Notes: generated by a model from the letters alone, not told the origin. DNA of 64,000 nucleotides from an uncultured Bacilli bacterium (GCA_934098395.1 CAKOOM010000004.1:62001-126000); one strand, 5' to 3'. Shown: positions 54,321 through 63,476, counted from the stretch's first letter. Numbers and translations are program-made.

Positions 54321-55574
54321 TTATATTAAATCTATTTTAGCACCAACTTTTGTTAGTTTCTCTACGATTTTGTCATATCCTCTTAGAATATATGTAATGT
54401 TATCAATTGTAGTTGTTCCATCAGCAAGTAGAGCTGCTACTAAGAGAGAAGCTCCTCCTCGCAGGTCACTAGCTACAACATCTGTTCCTTTTAATTTTGT
54501 TTTACCTCTAATTATTGCTTTACGATTACCTCTTTTTACTTTAGTTTTTGCTCCCATTCTGTTTAGTTCCTTTAAATTTTGAAATCTATTTTCATAAATA
54601 GTTTCTTCGATAAGAGATTTTCCTTGGCATTGAGTTAAAAAGGTTGCTATTATTTGTTGTAAATCAGTAGGAAAACCTGGGTATACTAAAGTTTTTACAT
54701 TAATTGCTTTATATTTTTTTACTTCGTTGATGATTATATTATCTAGGCCGATTTCCATTTCTACACCAGCTTCATTTAGTTTAGCAATTAAGGCTTCTAA
54801 ATGGTTTGGTATCATATTGTCTATTTTTAGTTTTTCACCAAGTAGAGCTCCGATTATCAAATATGTTCCAGCTTCAATTCTGTCAGGAATTACTTCGTGA
54901 AAACATTTGTGTAAATATTTTACACCAATAATAGTTATGGTACTTGTTCCGGCGCCTTTGATTTTTGCACCCATATTATTTAGGAATGTTGCGACATTTA
55001 CTATTTCTGGTTCTTGAGCGGCATTATCAATTACAGTTTTGCCTTTAGCCTTGACTGCTGCTAACATAATGTTGATGGTGGCTCCAACACTAGGAAAATC
55101 TAGATATATATTGGCACCTTTTAATTTTGGAGCTTCAATTATAAAGTGATTATCTTCTTCTGTAATAATAGCTCCGAGCTGTTCAAATCCTTTTAAATGA
55201 AGATTAATTGGTCTTGCACCAATTGCGCATCCTCCAGGAAAATACATATCTACTTTATTGAACTTACCTAACAAGGCTCCCATAAAGTAGTATGATGCAC
55301 GTAGTTTTTTTGATAATTCTTGAGTTATTTCTTTGTTTATTATTTCACTTGAGTTAATTACGACTTTTTCGGTCTCTCGATCTATCTTTGCATTTAGGTG
55401 AACTAAGATTTTTTCTAAATCATCTACATCTGTGATGTTGGGAACATTGCTGATGGTTACTGTTTCGTCGCATAGAATAGCTGCTGGGATTAAAGCAACA
55501 ACACTGTTTTTAGCACCACCAACAGTAATTGTGCCTGACAATTTATGTCCACCTTCAATTTTAATTTTAGGCAT
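54321..55574 (-). CDS. murA: UDP-N-acetylglucosamine 1-carboxyvinyltransferase
   Basis: First committed step of peptidoglycan synthesis: transfers enolpyruvate from PEP to UDP-GlcNAc. N-terminal IKIEGGHKLSGTITVGGAKNSVVALI, catalytic Cys in FPGGCAIGARPINLHLKGFEQLGA (fosfomycin target), RIEAGTYLI, and TDLQQIIATFLTQCQG. 417 residues, full length. It resembles the MurA2/MurZ type. Has its own promoter upstream. Confidence 0.95.
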   Translation of the reverse strand: MPKIKIEGGHKLSGTITVGGAKNSVVALIPAAILCDETVTISNVPNITDVDDLEKILVHLNAKIDRETEKVVINSSEIINKEITQELSKKLRASYYFMGALLGKFNKVDMYFPGGCAIGARPINLHLKGFEQLGAIITEEDNHFIIEAPKLKGANIYLDFPSVGATINIMLAAVKAKGKTVIDNAAQEPEIVNVATFLNNMGAKIKGAGTSTITIIGVKYLHKCFHEVIPDRIEAGTYLIIGALLGEKLKIDNMIPNHLEALIAKLNEAGVEMEIGLDNIIINEVKKYKAINVKTLVYPGFPTDLQQIIATFLTQCQGKSLIEETIYENRFQNLKELNRMGAKTKVKRGNRKAIIRGKTKLKGTDVVASDLRGGASLLVAALLADGTTTIDNITYILRGYDKIVEKLTKVGAKIDLI

Positions 55575-55624
55575 AGGTACCTCCTTGTATATTTTATGTA
55601 TTTTTTAGCTTTTGGTTCAACTAT

Positions 55625-55653
55625 ACAATAGCACATTATAAGGGTTTTTTCAA
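55625..55653 (-). promoter_or_regulatory. promoter of murA
   Basis: TTGAAA, 17-base spacer, TATTGT with extended TGC. Confidence 0.6.
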
Positions 55654-55700
55654 GAAGTTGGAAATTTATTTAAATAAATTATTATTATGTAAAGTGTATA

Positions 55701-55728
55701 TAAAGAGATAACTTGTGTCATCTCTTTA
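55701..55728 (-). terminator. terminator of the dnaB-M23-WalJ operon
   Basis: TAAAGAGAT / ATCTCTTTA stem; the T run is weak. Confidence 0.55.
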
Positions 55729-56484
55729 TATGTTTATTAAATCTGTTGCTTGATTTTGTTTAGCTATAATAATGTTATCTACTGCTATTTTTTCTTTTTT
55801 TAATCTTTTATCTAATGTTTCTAAAGCTAATTCTTCAGTATTATTTTCTTCGGATAAATGAGCTAATAGAACATATTTTGTTTTGCTTCCGATAAATTTG
55901 GAAATATATTTTGCGGAATCGTAATTTGATAAGTGACCTTTGTCGGATAATATTCTTTGTCTTAAAGCAAAGGGATATTTACTATTATTTAACATTTCGA
56001 TATCATGATTACTTTCCATAATATAGACATTTCTGTTTGACAAAATATTAAAGTATTTTTGATTTATATATCCAGTATCTGTTATATACACAATTGATTT
56101 ATCATCGTTATTAACGATGTACCCGACAGAATCTTCGGTATCATGTGATGTTTTTATTACATCTATATCTAAGTCTTTAATTTTTATTTTGTCGGTATTT
56201 ATTATTGAATAATTTTCTAAGTATTCTAATTCTTTTAACATTTTTTGTGTTATATATACGCAAGGATTTATTTTTTTTAATAGAACTGGCAGTCCTTTTA
56301 CGTGGTCTATGTGTGTATGGGTAATTAGTATTGCATCAATTGTAGTAGGATCAACATTTATTTCATTTAATTTTTCTAAGATGTATTTGCTGGTATTACC
56401 GGCATCAATTAATATTTTGGTGTTGTTTGTTTGAATAAATGTGGTATTTCCTTTGCTACCACTTGATAAAACTGATACGGTCAT
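55726..56484 (-). CDS. metallo-beta-lactamase-fold hydrolase, YycJ/WalJ-like
   Basis: 252 residues. SVLSSGSKGNTTFIQTNNTKILIDAG at the N-terminus and the metal-binding HTHIDHVKG are characteristic of the YycJ (WalJ) family, a putative nuclease encoded with walKR in many Firmicutes. Here walKR is not adjacent; the gene follows an M23 peptidase with a 1-base overlap. The later HDIEMLNNSKYPFALRQRILSDKGHLSNYD matches the family. Confidence 0.87.
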   Translation of the reverse strand: MTVSVLSSGSKGNTTFIQTNNTKILIDAGNTSKYILEKLNEINVDPTTIDAILITHTHIDHVKGLPVLLKKINPCVYITQKMLKELEYLENYSIINTDKIKIKDLDIDVIKTSHDTEDSVGYIVNNDDKSIVYITDTGYINQKYFNILSNRNVYIMESNHDIEMLNNSKYPFALRQRILSDKGHLSNYDSAKYISKFIGSKTKYVLLAHLSEENNTEELALETLDKRLKKEKIAVDNIIIAKQNQATDLINI

Positions 56485-58061
56485 TAGTATAGACTATATG
56501 GATTAATTGTATGTCCACCGCGATATGGCATACCAATCCATGCTCCAAAGTCTAAGTGTGTTCCAGCATATGAATTTGAACCATATGGCGGTGTTGGAAC
56601 AACATATCCGGTATTTCCCATAGCACCAATTTTTTGTCCACGTGCCACTGTTTGACCTTGTTTTACGTATACAGCATTTAAATGCATGTATTGAGTATAA
56701 TAGCCACCAACATTATGATTTATAATTATATAATTTCCTCTAGTGTTATTACATTTTGTATTTCCTCTAATGCAACCTGTTCCTACAGCTACGACTGTTC
56801 CATTGTTAGCAGCATATATTGGAGAACCGAAGCCGACATAAATGTCGATAGCCGCATGGAAAGAACCCCAACGATATTGATATCCAGTTGTTATTGTATA
56901 TGGTGTACTTGTAGGCCATGCCCAATATGATAAGTCAGCTACATTAGGAACATATTTTTCTCCTTTAACCATTATTTTACTTACTGATGGTTTTATTTCT
57001 ACACTGCCTATCATAGCAACATCTGCTAATTGTCCATTTATATACTGATACTTTCTGGTTACTTTATCTAGACCATCTTCGCCTTCTCTTTCTACATAAG
57101 AGTAGCCAACAACCATTTCTTCATCATATTTTATTTCTGTTGTATATTTTTGAGCTTCTTCTTTAACTGAATGTTTTTCTACGACAATACTGATTAGTGG
57201 ATCAATTAATCCAACTACTACTTTTTGTGATTCATATAGCAAATTATTTTCACTAGTAAATTCTGGGTTAGCTATTAAAAATTCTTGGGTATTTAGTTTG
57301 TTGGCTTCGGCAACTGATTCAATAGTGTCACCTTCTTTTACGATATATGTATTTTGTTCTTTCACAGTTCCATACATTAAATATTTAGTTAATTCTGATG
57401 TGTCTGTAAATATTTCTTCATCAGTAGATATATACCCTTCTTTATATGTTACATTTTCTTTAATATAGACATTTTCAATCAACTCTCCTGTGTCTACGAT
57501 TTCTTTTTGGGTTGATTCCATATATGCTTCGTATTCTTCTTCATCTACGAAGGCTTTTACAATATTTGATATAGAGTCATCAAAAGTTTTTTTATTAACA
57601 ACGTTTATAGTTATATATTCTTTTTTAGTATTTTTGTCGGTTGTGTTATTTGTATTATTTGCAGATAAATCTACTTGACCTTCTTCACTTTCTGTTTGTT
57701 CTTTTTCTATCTTTATAACTACTCCCTTTATTGTAAAATTTTGTTGTTTTACTAATAAATCGTATATTTCTTTGTTGGAATTATATTTTTTGCTGTAAGT
57801 AACTATTTTTTTTATTTCAACACCTTTTGGCGTATAAATATTATCTACTTGATATTTTGTCTTTAATGTTTCTTCTTGCTTATTAATATATTTATTAAAT
57901 TCATCTTTTGATTTTACTACACCTATTTTTTTACCTTCAAGATATACAGCATATAATTCATTAGGTGTTTTATTAGTTGTTAATTTAAATCCTACGAGAA
58001 AAATACTTAAAATGGATAAAACAACTATGAAGATTACTTTTATAGAATATTTATTTTTCAT
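56484..58061 (-). CDS. cell-wall endopeptidase with LysM, G5 and M23 domains
   Basis: A secreted or membrane-anchored peptidoglycan hydrolase. N-terminal helix residues 8-28; a long stalk; LysM near residues 240-290 (YIVKEGDTIESVAEANKLN); G5 region (EEMVVGYSYVEREGEDGLDKV); C-terminal M23 domain with HAAIDIYVGFGSPIYAANNGTV and YTQYMHLNAV, the zinc ligands being H and D of the first and H of the second. 525 residues, similar in design to Bacillus YocH/SpoIIQ-type M23 proteins. ATG 58061 chosen; overlaps dnaB by 11 bases. Confidence 0.9.
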   Translation of the reverse strand: MKNKYSIKVIFIVVLSILSIFLVGFKLTTNKTPNELYAVYLEGKKIGVVKSKDEFNKYINKQEETLKTKYQVDNIYTPKGVEIKKIVTYSKKYNSNKEIYDLLVKQQNFTIKGVVIKIEKEQTESEEGQVDLSANNTNNTTDKNTKKEYITINVVNKKTFDDSISNIVKAFVDEEEYEAYMESTQKEIVDTGELIENVYIKENVTYKEGYISTDEEIFTDTSELTKYLMYGTVKEQNTYIVKEGDTIESVAEANKLNTQEFLIANPEFTSENNLLYESQKVVVGLIDPLISIVVEKHSVKEEAQKYTTEIKYDEEMVVGYSYVEREGEDGLDKVTRKYQYINGQLADVAMIGSVEIKPSVSKIMVKGEKYVPNVADLSYWAWPTSTPYTITTGYQYRWGSFHAAIDIYVGFGSPIYAANNGTVVAVGTGCIRGNTKCNNTRGNYIIINHNVGGYYTQYMHLNAVYVKQGQTVARGQKIGAMGNTGYVVPTPPYGSNSYAGTHLDFGAWIGMPYRGGHTINPYSLY

Positions 58062-59397
58062 TATTTCCACCGTCCTTTTTTAAAGACAGAAATGTTGATG
58101 TCTTTTTCTTAAATAGCATATCAACAGTTGCTGTTGGTCCATTACGATGCTTTAGGATTATTAATTGAATTGGTGATGGTATTGAGTCATCTGTTTGTGG
58201 AACTTCTTGTTCTGGGGCGTGAAGAGCTGCGACAATATCGGCATCCTGTTCAATAGCACCAGATTCTCTTAAGTCACTTAGGACTGGTTTTTTATCTTCT
58301 CTTTTTTCAACACTTCTTGATAACTGAGATAAGGCAATGACTGGAACATTTAATTCTAGGGCCATGGTTTTTAACTTTCTAGATATTTCAGATATTTCTT
58401 GTTGTCTAGCGCCTTGATATTTTCCAGATGAATCAATCAATTGTAAGTAGTCAATAACTACTAAGCCTAAGCCTTCTCCTTGAGTTGATAATCTTCGACA
58501 CTTGGCTTGAATTTCACTGGCAGTAGTTGCTGTTCCATCGTGAAAATAAATATTCGTATCTGCTAATTGGCTCATGGCTTCATTGATTCGACGATAATCT
58601 TCACTTTCAAGTCGTCCTGTTTGTAATTTTTTATTTTCAATTTGGCCTAATGAACTAATCATTCTTAATACCAACTGTTCTGCTGGCATTTCTAGGGAGA
58701 AAATAGCAATATTTTTCTTTGTTGCTTTGGCAGCTGAAGCTGCTATATTAAGGGCAAAGGCTGTTTTACCAACAGCTGGTCTTGCGGCAATTATTATTAA
58801 TTGCGTTTCATGTAATCCCTCGGTAATATTGTCTAAATCTTTTAATCCAGTGGTAAGTCCGGTAATTTTTCCTTTGTTTTTAACAAGCATTTCAATATCT
58901 TCTTGTGTTTTGGTTAAAACATCTTGAATTTTTCTAAATTCAGTTGTTCTTCTAGTTTTACCAACGTTTAAAATTTCTCTTTCGGCAAGTTCTACGGCTT
59001 CGGATACGTCTACTTCATTTTCATTGGCTTTTCTCTCTATTTCCGTGGCTGTTTCAATTAATTTTCTTAATGTATATTTTTCAGTCACGGTATTTATGTA
59101 GTATTCTATATTAGCACCTGTAGCTACACTATTAATTACTTCTGATAAATACTCTACTCCACCCACTTGGTTTAGAAGATTTCTATCAACAAGTTCTGTT
59201 GTTACAGTATTTACATCTACAGGATTATGATTGTTATATAAATCTTTTATTACTTCAAATATTTTCGCATTATTTTCTAAATAAAAATATTCAGGCTCAA
59301 CGTCTTCACATCCTTTTTGTAATGATGTTTTAGACCAAAATAAAGATCCTAATAATGATTTTTCTGCATCTATATTATTCGGTAGTCCTCTATTCAT
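58051..59397 (-). CDS. dnaB: replicative DNA helicase DnaB
   Basis: Hexameric helicase at the replication fork (called DnaC in Bacillus subtilis). N-terminal LPNNIDAEKSLLGSLFW, RecA-like core with Walker A ARPAVGKTAFALNIA, LFSLEMPAEQLVLRM, VIDYLQLI and LSDLRESGAIEQDADIV. 448 residues. Own promoter after the rplI terminator, so split from the ribosomal operon. Followed by the M23 gene. Confidence 0.97.
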   Translation of the reverse strand: MNRGLPNNIDAEKSLLGSLFWSKTSLQKGCEDVEPEYFYLENNAKIFEVIKDLYNNHNPVDVNTVTTELVDRNLLNQVGGVEYLSEVINSVATGANIEYYINTVTEKYTLRKLIETATEIERKANENEVDVSEAVELAEREILNVGKTRRTTEFRKIQDVLTKTQEDIEMLVKNKGKITGLTTGLKDLDNITEGLHETQLIIIAARPAVGKTAFALNIAASAAKATKKNIAIFSLEMPAEQLVLRMISSLGQIENKKLQTGRLESEDYRRINEAMSQLADTNIYFHDGTATTASEIQAKCRRLSTQGEGLGLVVIDYLQLIDSSGKYQGARQQEISEISRKLKTMALELNVPVIALSQLSRSVEKREDKKPVLSDLRESGAIEQDADIVAALHAPEQEVPQTDDSIPSPIQLIILKHRNGPTATVDMLFKKKTSTFLSLKKDGGNNEK

Positions 59398-59433
59398 AAT
59401 TCACCCACTTTGCTTTAATAACTTCTTAGATAA

Positions 59434-59462
59434 ATTATACTATAAAAATAGAAATATGTCAC
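59434..59462 (-). promoter_or_regulatory. promoter of dnaB
   Basis: GTGACA, 17-base spacer, TATAAT. Confidence 0.7.
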
Positions 59463-59480
59463 TTATAATTATTAAGAACA

Positions 59481-59508
59481 AAAGAAAACTCTATTATTTA
59501 ATAGAGTT
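59481..59508 (-). terminator. terminator of rplI
   Basis: AACTCTATT / AATAGAGTT stem of 9 bp followed by TTCTTTT. Confidence 0.88.
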
Positions 59509-59950
59509 ATTCTTCTTTAAGAGTTACTTTTAAATTGCACTCTACTTTTTTATGAAGTGCAACTTTGACATAATGTGATCCTAATAAGTTAAGTGATGAA
59601 TCTGTTTTTATCATCTTTTTATCAATATTATATCCTAATGATGTTAATTTTTCATTTATTTGTTTGGTGGAAATATTACCAAATGTTTTACCATCTTTAC
59701 CAGATTTTACTTTAAATATTAAATTTTCTTTTTCTAATTTAGCTTTTATTTCGTTGGCTTTTTTAATATCATTTTCTTCTTTTAATTTTCTATTTTTTAT
59801 ATCATCATTTAGTCTTTCGTTGCTAGTTTTGGTATACTTTACAGCATATCCATTTTTTATTAAGAAGTTGGTTGCATAGCCATCTGATACTTCTTTTATT
59901 TCATCTACTTTACCTTGTTTTTTTAGATCTTTAATAAATATTACTTTCAT
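59507..59950 (-). CDS. rplI: 50S ribosomal protein L9
   Basis: MKVIFIKDLKKQGKVDEIKEVSDGYATNFLIKNGYAV is the L9 N-domain signature; a central helix and the C-domain (FGNISTKQINEKLTSLGYNIDKK) follow. 147 residues. Start ATG 59950 after AAGGAAG. A weak terminator or processing hairpin separates it from rpsR. Confidence 0.96.
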   Translation of the reverse strand: MKVIFIKDLKKQGKVDEIKEVSDGYATNFLIKNGYAVKYTKTSNERLNDDIKNRKLKEENDIKKANEIKAKLEKENLIFKVKSGKDGKTFGNISTKQINEKLTSLGYNIDKKMIKTDSSLNLLGSHYVKVALHKKVECNLKVTLKEE

Positions 59951-59977
59951 AAATAACACTTCCTTTATTATTATTAA

Positions 59978-60003
59978 ATAAAAAGATTGTTTGATTAAAA
60001 CAA
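59978..60003 (-). terminator. intercistronic hairpin between rpsR and rplI
   Basis: TTGTTT-TAATC-AAACAA stem followed by TCTTTTTATTT. It could be a partial terminator that lowers rplI expression. Confidence 0.55.
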
Positions 60004-60008
60004 CCCTA

Positions 60009-60230
60009 TTATTTATTAGTATATGGTATAAATCCCATGAATCTAGCTAATTTTACTTGTTCTGCAACATGTCTTTGGTGTTTTGCACATGTACCAGTGA
60101 ATCTTCTTGGTAAAATTTTTCCAGAATCGTTGATGTATTTGCTAATAACATCTACATTTTTATAATCAACTGGTTTTCCAATACACATGTAACATACTTT
60201 TTTTCTTTTTTTATTACGAAATTCTGCCAT
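60009..60230 (-). CDS. rpsR: 30S ribosomal protein S18
   Basis: 73 residues. KVCYMCIGKPVDYKNVDVISKYINDSGKILPRRFTGTCAKHQRHV is the S18 signature, and the extra Cys pair (CYMC) plus CAKH fit the zinc-binding form. Seventeen bases after ssb in the standard order. Binds S6. Confidence 0.97.
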   Translation of the reverse strand: MAEFRNKKRKKVCYMCIGKPVDYKNVDVISKYINDSGKILPRRFTGTCAKHQRHVAEQVKLARFMGFIPYTNK

Positions 60231-60247
60231 TTTTTGTTCCTCCTTCT

Positions 60248-60706
60248 TTAGAAAGGTAAATCATTGTCACTAATTTCTACTTTTTCTCCAAAGCTTGCAA
60301 ATGGGTCATTATCAAGATTTGCTGTTTCTTGAGATGATACATCTGTGTCAAATGGATTGTCGTTAAACTGTTGTGTGTTTCTAGTTTGATCATTTGCTGA
60401 ACCTAAAAATTCTACATTGCTAGCAATGACTTCAGTAACATAAACTCTTTTACCTTCATTATTATCATAGTTTCTTGTTTGAATTCTTCCTTCAATCGCT
60501 ATTTGTCTTCCTTTTGCAAGATATTTTGAGACATTTTCGGCTTGCTTGTTCCATACGACAACATTTATAAAATCTGTCTCTGGTTCTTTTCCTTGACCTA
60601 CAGGTCTTGAAATAGCAACATTAATTTGACATACAGGCATACCAGATGTTGTATGTCTTAATTCTGGGTCTCTTGATAATCTTCCAATTAAAAATACTTT
60701 ATTCAT
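60248..60706 (-). CDS. ssb: single-stranded DNA-binding protein
   Basis: N-terminal OB fold (MNKVFLIGRLSRDPELRHTTSGMPVCQINVAISRP, FINVVVWNKQAENVSKYLAKGRQIAIEGRIQTR), a Gln/Asn/Asp-rich linker, and the acidic tip SDNDLPF that recruits repair and replication partners. 152 residues. Between rpsF and rpsR, as in most Bacillota. Confidence 0.97.
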   Translation of the reverse strand: MNKVFLIGRLSRDPELRHTTSGMPVCQINVAISRPVGQGKEPETDFINVVVWNKQAENVSKYLAKGRQIAIEGRIQTRNYDNNEGKRVYVTEVIASNVEFLGSANDQTRNTQQFNDNPFDTDVSSQETANLDNDPFASFGEKVEISDNDLPF

Positions 60707-60714
60707 TATTCCAC

Positions 60715-61005
60715 CTACTTCTCAATATTTAATACTAAATGTCTAATTACTTTTTCATCGATTAGAGCAATTCTGTCAAATTCTTTAATTGCTGCATCAT
60801 CTTTAGACTCGATGTTATATAGGTAGTAGAATCCAGACTTAAATCCTTTGATTTCATATGCAAATTCTTTTTGTCCTAATTCTTTAGATAATGTAATAAT
60901 AGCTTTGTTGTCAGTTAAAGTCTTTTCTAATTTTTTTACAGTTTCTTTAACATCTTTTTCTTCTAAATCAGGTCTTACGATAAACATTATTTCATATTTT
61001 CTCAT
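60715..61005 (-). CDS. rpsF: 30S ribosomal protein S6
   Basis: 96 residues; MRKYEIMFIVRPDLEEKDVKETVKKLEKTL and GFYYLYNIESKDDAAIKEFDRIALIDEKVIRHLV. First gene of the rpsF-ssb-rpsR-rplI operon. Ribosome binding site AAGGAGG, which is also an arm of the leader structure upstream. Confidence 0.97.
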   Translation of the reverse strand: MRKYEIMFIVRPDLEEKDVKETVKKLEKTLTDNKAIITLSKELGQKEFAYEIKGFKSGFYYLYNIESKDDAAIKEFDRIALIDEKVIRHLVLNIEK

Positions 61006-61064
61006 TTGTACACCTCCTTATGGTCTAATGGCCTTTTCAGGCAAGGAGCTTTCGCTCAGCATGT
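61006..61064 (-). promoter_or_regulatory. structured rpsF leader, candidate S6:S18 autoregulatory element
   Basis: The leader can form GAGC-GAAA-GCTC, then GCCT-GAAA-AGGC. The segment CTCCTT can pair with the AAGGAG ribosome binding site, enclosing the second hairpin. The two foldings exclude each other, so translation could be switched. S6:S18 leaders are known upstream of rpsF; the match here is by position and folding only. Confidence 0.55.
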
Positions 61065-61093
61065 ATTATAGCAAAATATTTTTATTAAGTAAA
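61065..61093 (-). promoter_or_regulatory. promoter of the rpsF operon
   Basis: TTTACT, 17-base spacer, TATAAT with extended TGC. Confidence 0.8.
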
Positions 61094-61125
61094 GTTTTTA
61101 TAATAAAATTATATTCTTTTTTATT

Positions 61126-61148
61126 AAAAAAAGACTGTTACGTCTTTT
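61126..61148 (-). terminator. terminator of the SpoVIF-like gene
   Basis: AAAAGAC-GTAACA-GTCTTTT stem followed by a T run. Confidence 0.88.
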
Positions 61149-61392
61149 AATCTATCATTTTATCAATGTTGTTTGGTACTTTATCATTTACAACAGCATT
61201 AATTATTTTTTCTTCTTGTTCTTTGCTTACTGTTCTACCAGTCATTTGTGATAATGTCCCGATTACTTCCTTTAATGTTTTTTCATCTTTCATATTTCCG
61301 TTTTGTAATTTATTGGCTAATTTAATTATTGTATCTTTATCAACATTTGTCTTTTTTTCAACCTTTTTAAAAAAACTATCAGAAAATGCCAT
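61147..61392 (-). CDS. SpoVIF-family small protein
   Basis: 81 residues. The pattern FFKKVEKKTNVDKDTIIKLANKLQNGNMKDEKTLKEVIGTLSQMTGRTVSKEQEEKIINAVVNDKVP matches the stage VI sporulation protein F family (spore coat assembly in Bacillus). No other sporulation gene is visible in the window, so the function may differ here. Own AGGAGG site and terminator. Confidence 0.72.
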   Translation of the reverse strand: MAFSDSFFKKVEKKTNVDKDTIIKLANKLQNGNMKDEKTLKEVIGTLSQMTGRTVSKEQEEKIINAVVNDKVPNNIDKMID

Positions 61393-61451
61393 TTTTCCTC
61401 CTTATGATATATTATATGTTAGTACTTAAAAAGATTGTTAGTTATTAAAAT

Positions 61452-61478
61452 AAAAAGATGAATAATGTCTTATTCACC
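61452..61478 (-). terminator. terminator of der
   Basis: A 9-bp stem with a GACA loop (one G-U pair) and TTTTTATTTT, containing the stop codon. Confidence 0.85.
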
Positions 61479-62780
61479 ATTTCTATTTTTAAATTCTATT
61501 TGTATTGGAGTTCCTTCAAGGTCAAAGGATTCTCTAATTTTATTTTCTAAATAACGTTCATAAGAGAAATGAACTAATCCTTTGCTATTTACATTAAATA
61601 CGAATTTTGGCGGTGTTATCCCTTTTTGAGATACAAAATATATTTTTAATCGTTTCCCTTTGTATGATGGCGGTTGATTTAATAATACAGCATCACGAAT
61701 AACATCATTTAACACACTTGTCTTAATTTCTTTTTTACTGTTTTCATACACTTTTTTTATTTCTGGCATCAAAGTGTGAATTCTTTTTTTTGTTTTAGCC
61801 GATAAAAATACGATTGGAACATATGATAAGAACTGGAATTCATTGCGCATTATTTTAGTATATTCAGCAATAGTTTTATCTTTTACAGTATCCCATTTGT
61901 TTACTACTAAAACTAATGGTTTTCCTGCTTCAAGGGCGTAACTAGCAATGTGCTTATCGTGTTCAATTATACCTTCTTCGGCATTAATTACAACGACGCA
62001 TACGTTACTTCTTTCAATAGCTTTCATAGCTCTAATAACGCTATATTTTTCAATATTTTCATAAATTTTTCCACTTTTTCTAATACCGGCAGTATCTATT
62101 ATAACGTAGTCTTCTTTATCATATGTAAATGGAGTATCTACAGCATCTCTGGTAGTTCCGGCAACATTACTTACAATTGCTTTTTCTTCATTAATTATAG
62201 CATTTACTAAACTACTTTTTCCTACGTTTGGTCTACCTATTACGCAAAATTTAATTTTATCATCTAATAAATTTGTTTCTTCTTGTTTTGGAAAATCTTT
62301 AGTAATTTCATCTAATAAATCAGAAATTCCAATATTATGTTCACCACTTATTGGAATTATGTTATCGAATCCTAATTCATAGTATGAATATATATCATTT
62401 TTTCGTTTTTCATTGTCTATTTTATTAACAGCTAAAATAATTCTTTTGCTACTCTTTTTTAACATGTCTCTAATTGTAAAATCGTTAGCATTCAATTCAG
62501 ATTTTCCATCTAAAATAAATACGATCACATCTGCTTCATCAATGGCAAGTGAAGCTTGAATAATGATTTCTTTATTAAAATCGGAGTCAGATATATCTAT
62601 TCCTCCGGTATCTATTAAGTGAAATTTACAGTCGTTGTATACGACATCTCCATAGATTCTATCTCTGGTTACACCCGGAGTGTCTTCAATAATTGATATT
62701 TTCTTGCCTACGAGTTTATTAAATATTGTAGATTTTCCTACATTTGGACGGCCTACTAAGGCAACAGTTGGTGTTTTCAT
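61470..62780 (-). CDS. der: ribosome-assembly GTPase Der (EngA)
   Basis: Tandem GTPase needed for 50S assembly. G-domain 1: GRPNVGKSTIFN, DTPGVTRD, DTGG and NKID; G-domain 2: GRPNVGKSSLVN, VAGTTRDAVDT, DTAGIRKS and NKWD; C-terminal KH-like domain (LKIYFVSQKGITPPKFVFNVN). 436 residues. Twelve bases after engB. Confidence 0.97.
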   Translation of the reverse strand: MKTPTVALVGRPNVGKSTIFNKLVGKKISIIEDTPGVTRDRIYGDVVYNDCKFHLIDTGGIDISDSDFNKEIIIQASLAIDEADVIVFILDGKSELNANDFTIRDMLKKSSKRIILAVNKIDNEKRKNDIYSYYELGFDNIIPISGEHNIGISDLLDEITKDFPKQEETNLLDDKIKFCVIGRPNVGKSSLVNAIINEEKAIVSNVAGTTRDAVDTPFTYDKEDYVIIDTAGIRKSGKIYENIEKYSVIRAMKAIERSNVCVVVINAEEGIIEHDKHIASYALEAGKPLVLVVNKWDTVKDKTIAEYTKIMRNEFQFLSYVPIVFLSAKTKKRIHTLMPEIKKVYENSKKEIKTSVLNDVIRDAVLLNQPPSYKGKRLKIYFVSQKGITPPKFVFNVNSKGLVHFSYERYLENKIRESFDLEGTPIQIEFKNRNGE

Positions 62781-62792
62781 AAGCTACCTCCT

Positions 62793-63380
62793 TTATTTTA
62801 ATTCCAAGTGTTCAAGCATTTTATTATATACTTCTTGTTTTCCCATTTTAGTAATACTTGAGAAAAGAATTAAATCTTCTCTGCTTGCATTTAGAGTTTT
62901 GGTAATTATATTTATTGACTTTTCATGATTATTTCTACTTAATTTATCAACCTTAGTACAAATAATGGTTACTGGTATTTGATAATATTTCAAGTAATTA
63001 TACATCATTACATCATCTTCAGTTGGTTTATGTCTAAAATCAATTAACATAAATACCATCTTCATGTTTTTTCTTGATTCAAGGTAATCTTCCATTATTA
63101 AACCAAACTTATTTTTTAATTGTTTACTTACTTTTGCAAATCCATACCCAGGGGCATCTACTAAATAAAAATAATCATTTATTAAATAAAAATTTAACGT
63201 CTGAGTTTTTCCTGGCTTAGATGAGGTTCTCGCAAAGTTTTTTCTGTTTATCAATGTGTTAATAAAACTGCTTTTTCCAACATTAGAACGACCTACTAAA
63301 AGAAACTCTTCTTTGTTATCTGTTGGAAATTGACTCTGTCGCACTGCAGATATAGTTAATTTCACATCTAAAATTTTCAC
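62793..63380 (-). CDS. engB: ribosome-assembly GTPase EngB (YsxC)
   Basis: Single-domain GTPase in late 50S assembly. LVGRSNVGKSSFINTLINR (G1), SSKPGKTQTLNFYLI (G2), LVDAPGYGFAKV (G3), ICTKVDKL (G4), and FSSITKMGKQEV (G5). I set the start at GTG 63380 (KILDVKLTISAVRQSQFP follows, matching YsxC) because GGTGAT lies before it, and the longer ATG starts fall in or before the promoter's -10. Confidence 0.95.
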   Translation of the reverse strand: MKILDVKLTISAVRQSQFPTDNKEEFLLVGRSNVGKSSFINTLINRKNFARTSSKPGKTQTLNFYLINDYFYLVDAPGYGFAKVSKQLKNKFGLIMEDYLESRKNMKMVFMLIDFRHKPTEDDVMMYNYLKYYQIPVTIICTKVDKLSRNNHEKSINIITKTLNASREDLILFSSITKMGKQEVYNKMLEHLELK

Positions 63381-63396
63381 ACAAATCACCATTTTC

Positions 63397-63425
63397 ATTA
63401 TATAAAAAAAATGGTAATTAGTCAA
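63397..63425 (-). promoter_or_regulatory. promoter of engB-der
   Basis: TTGACT, 17-base spacer, TATAAT. Transcription from here starts after the upstream ATG codons, which supports the GTG start. Confidence 0.85.
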
Positions 63426-63476
63426 ATTATATGGTATATTTTGTACTTATTTGATAAAATATTAATTGTGATGTTT

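Noticed and set aside
63381..63425. ATG starts for EngB upstream of 63380
   Set aside because: They lie in or before the -10 box of a good promoter, and the family N-terminus begins at the GTG.
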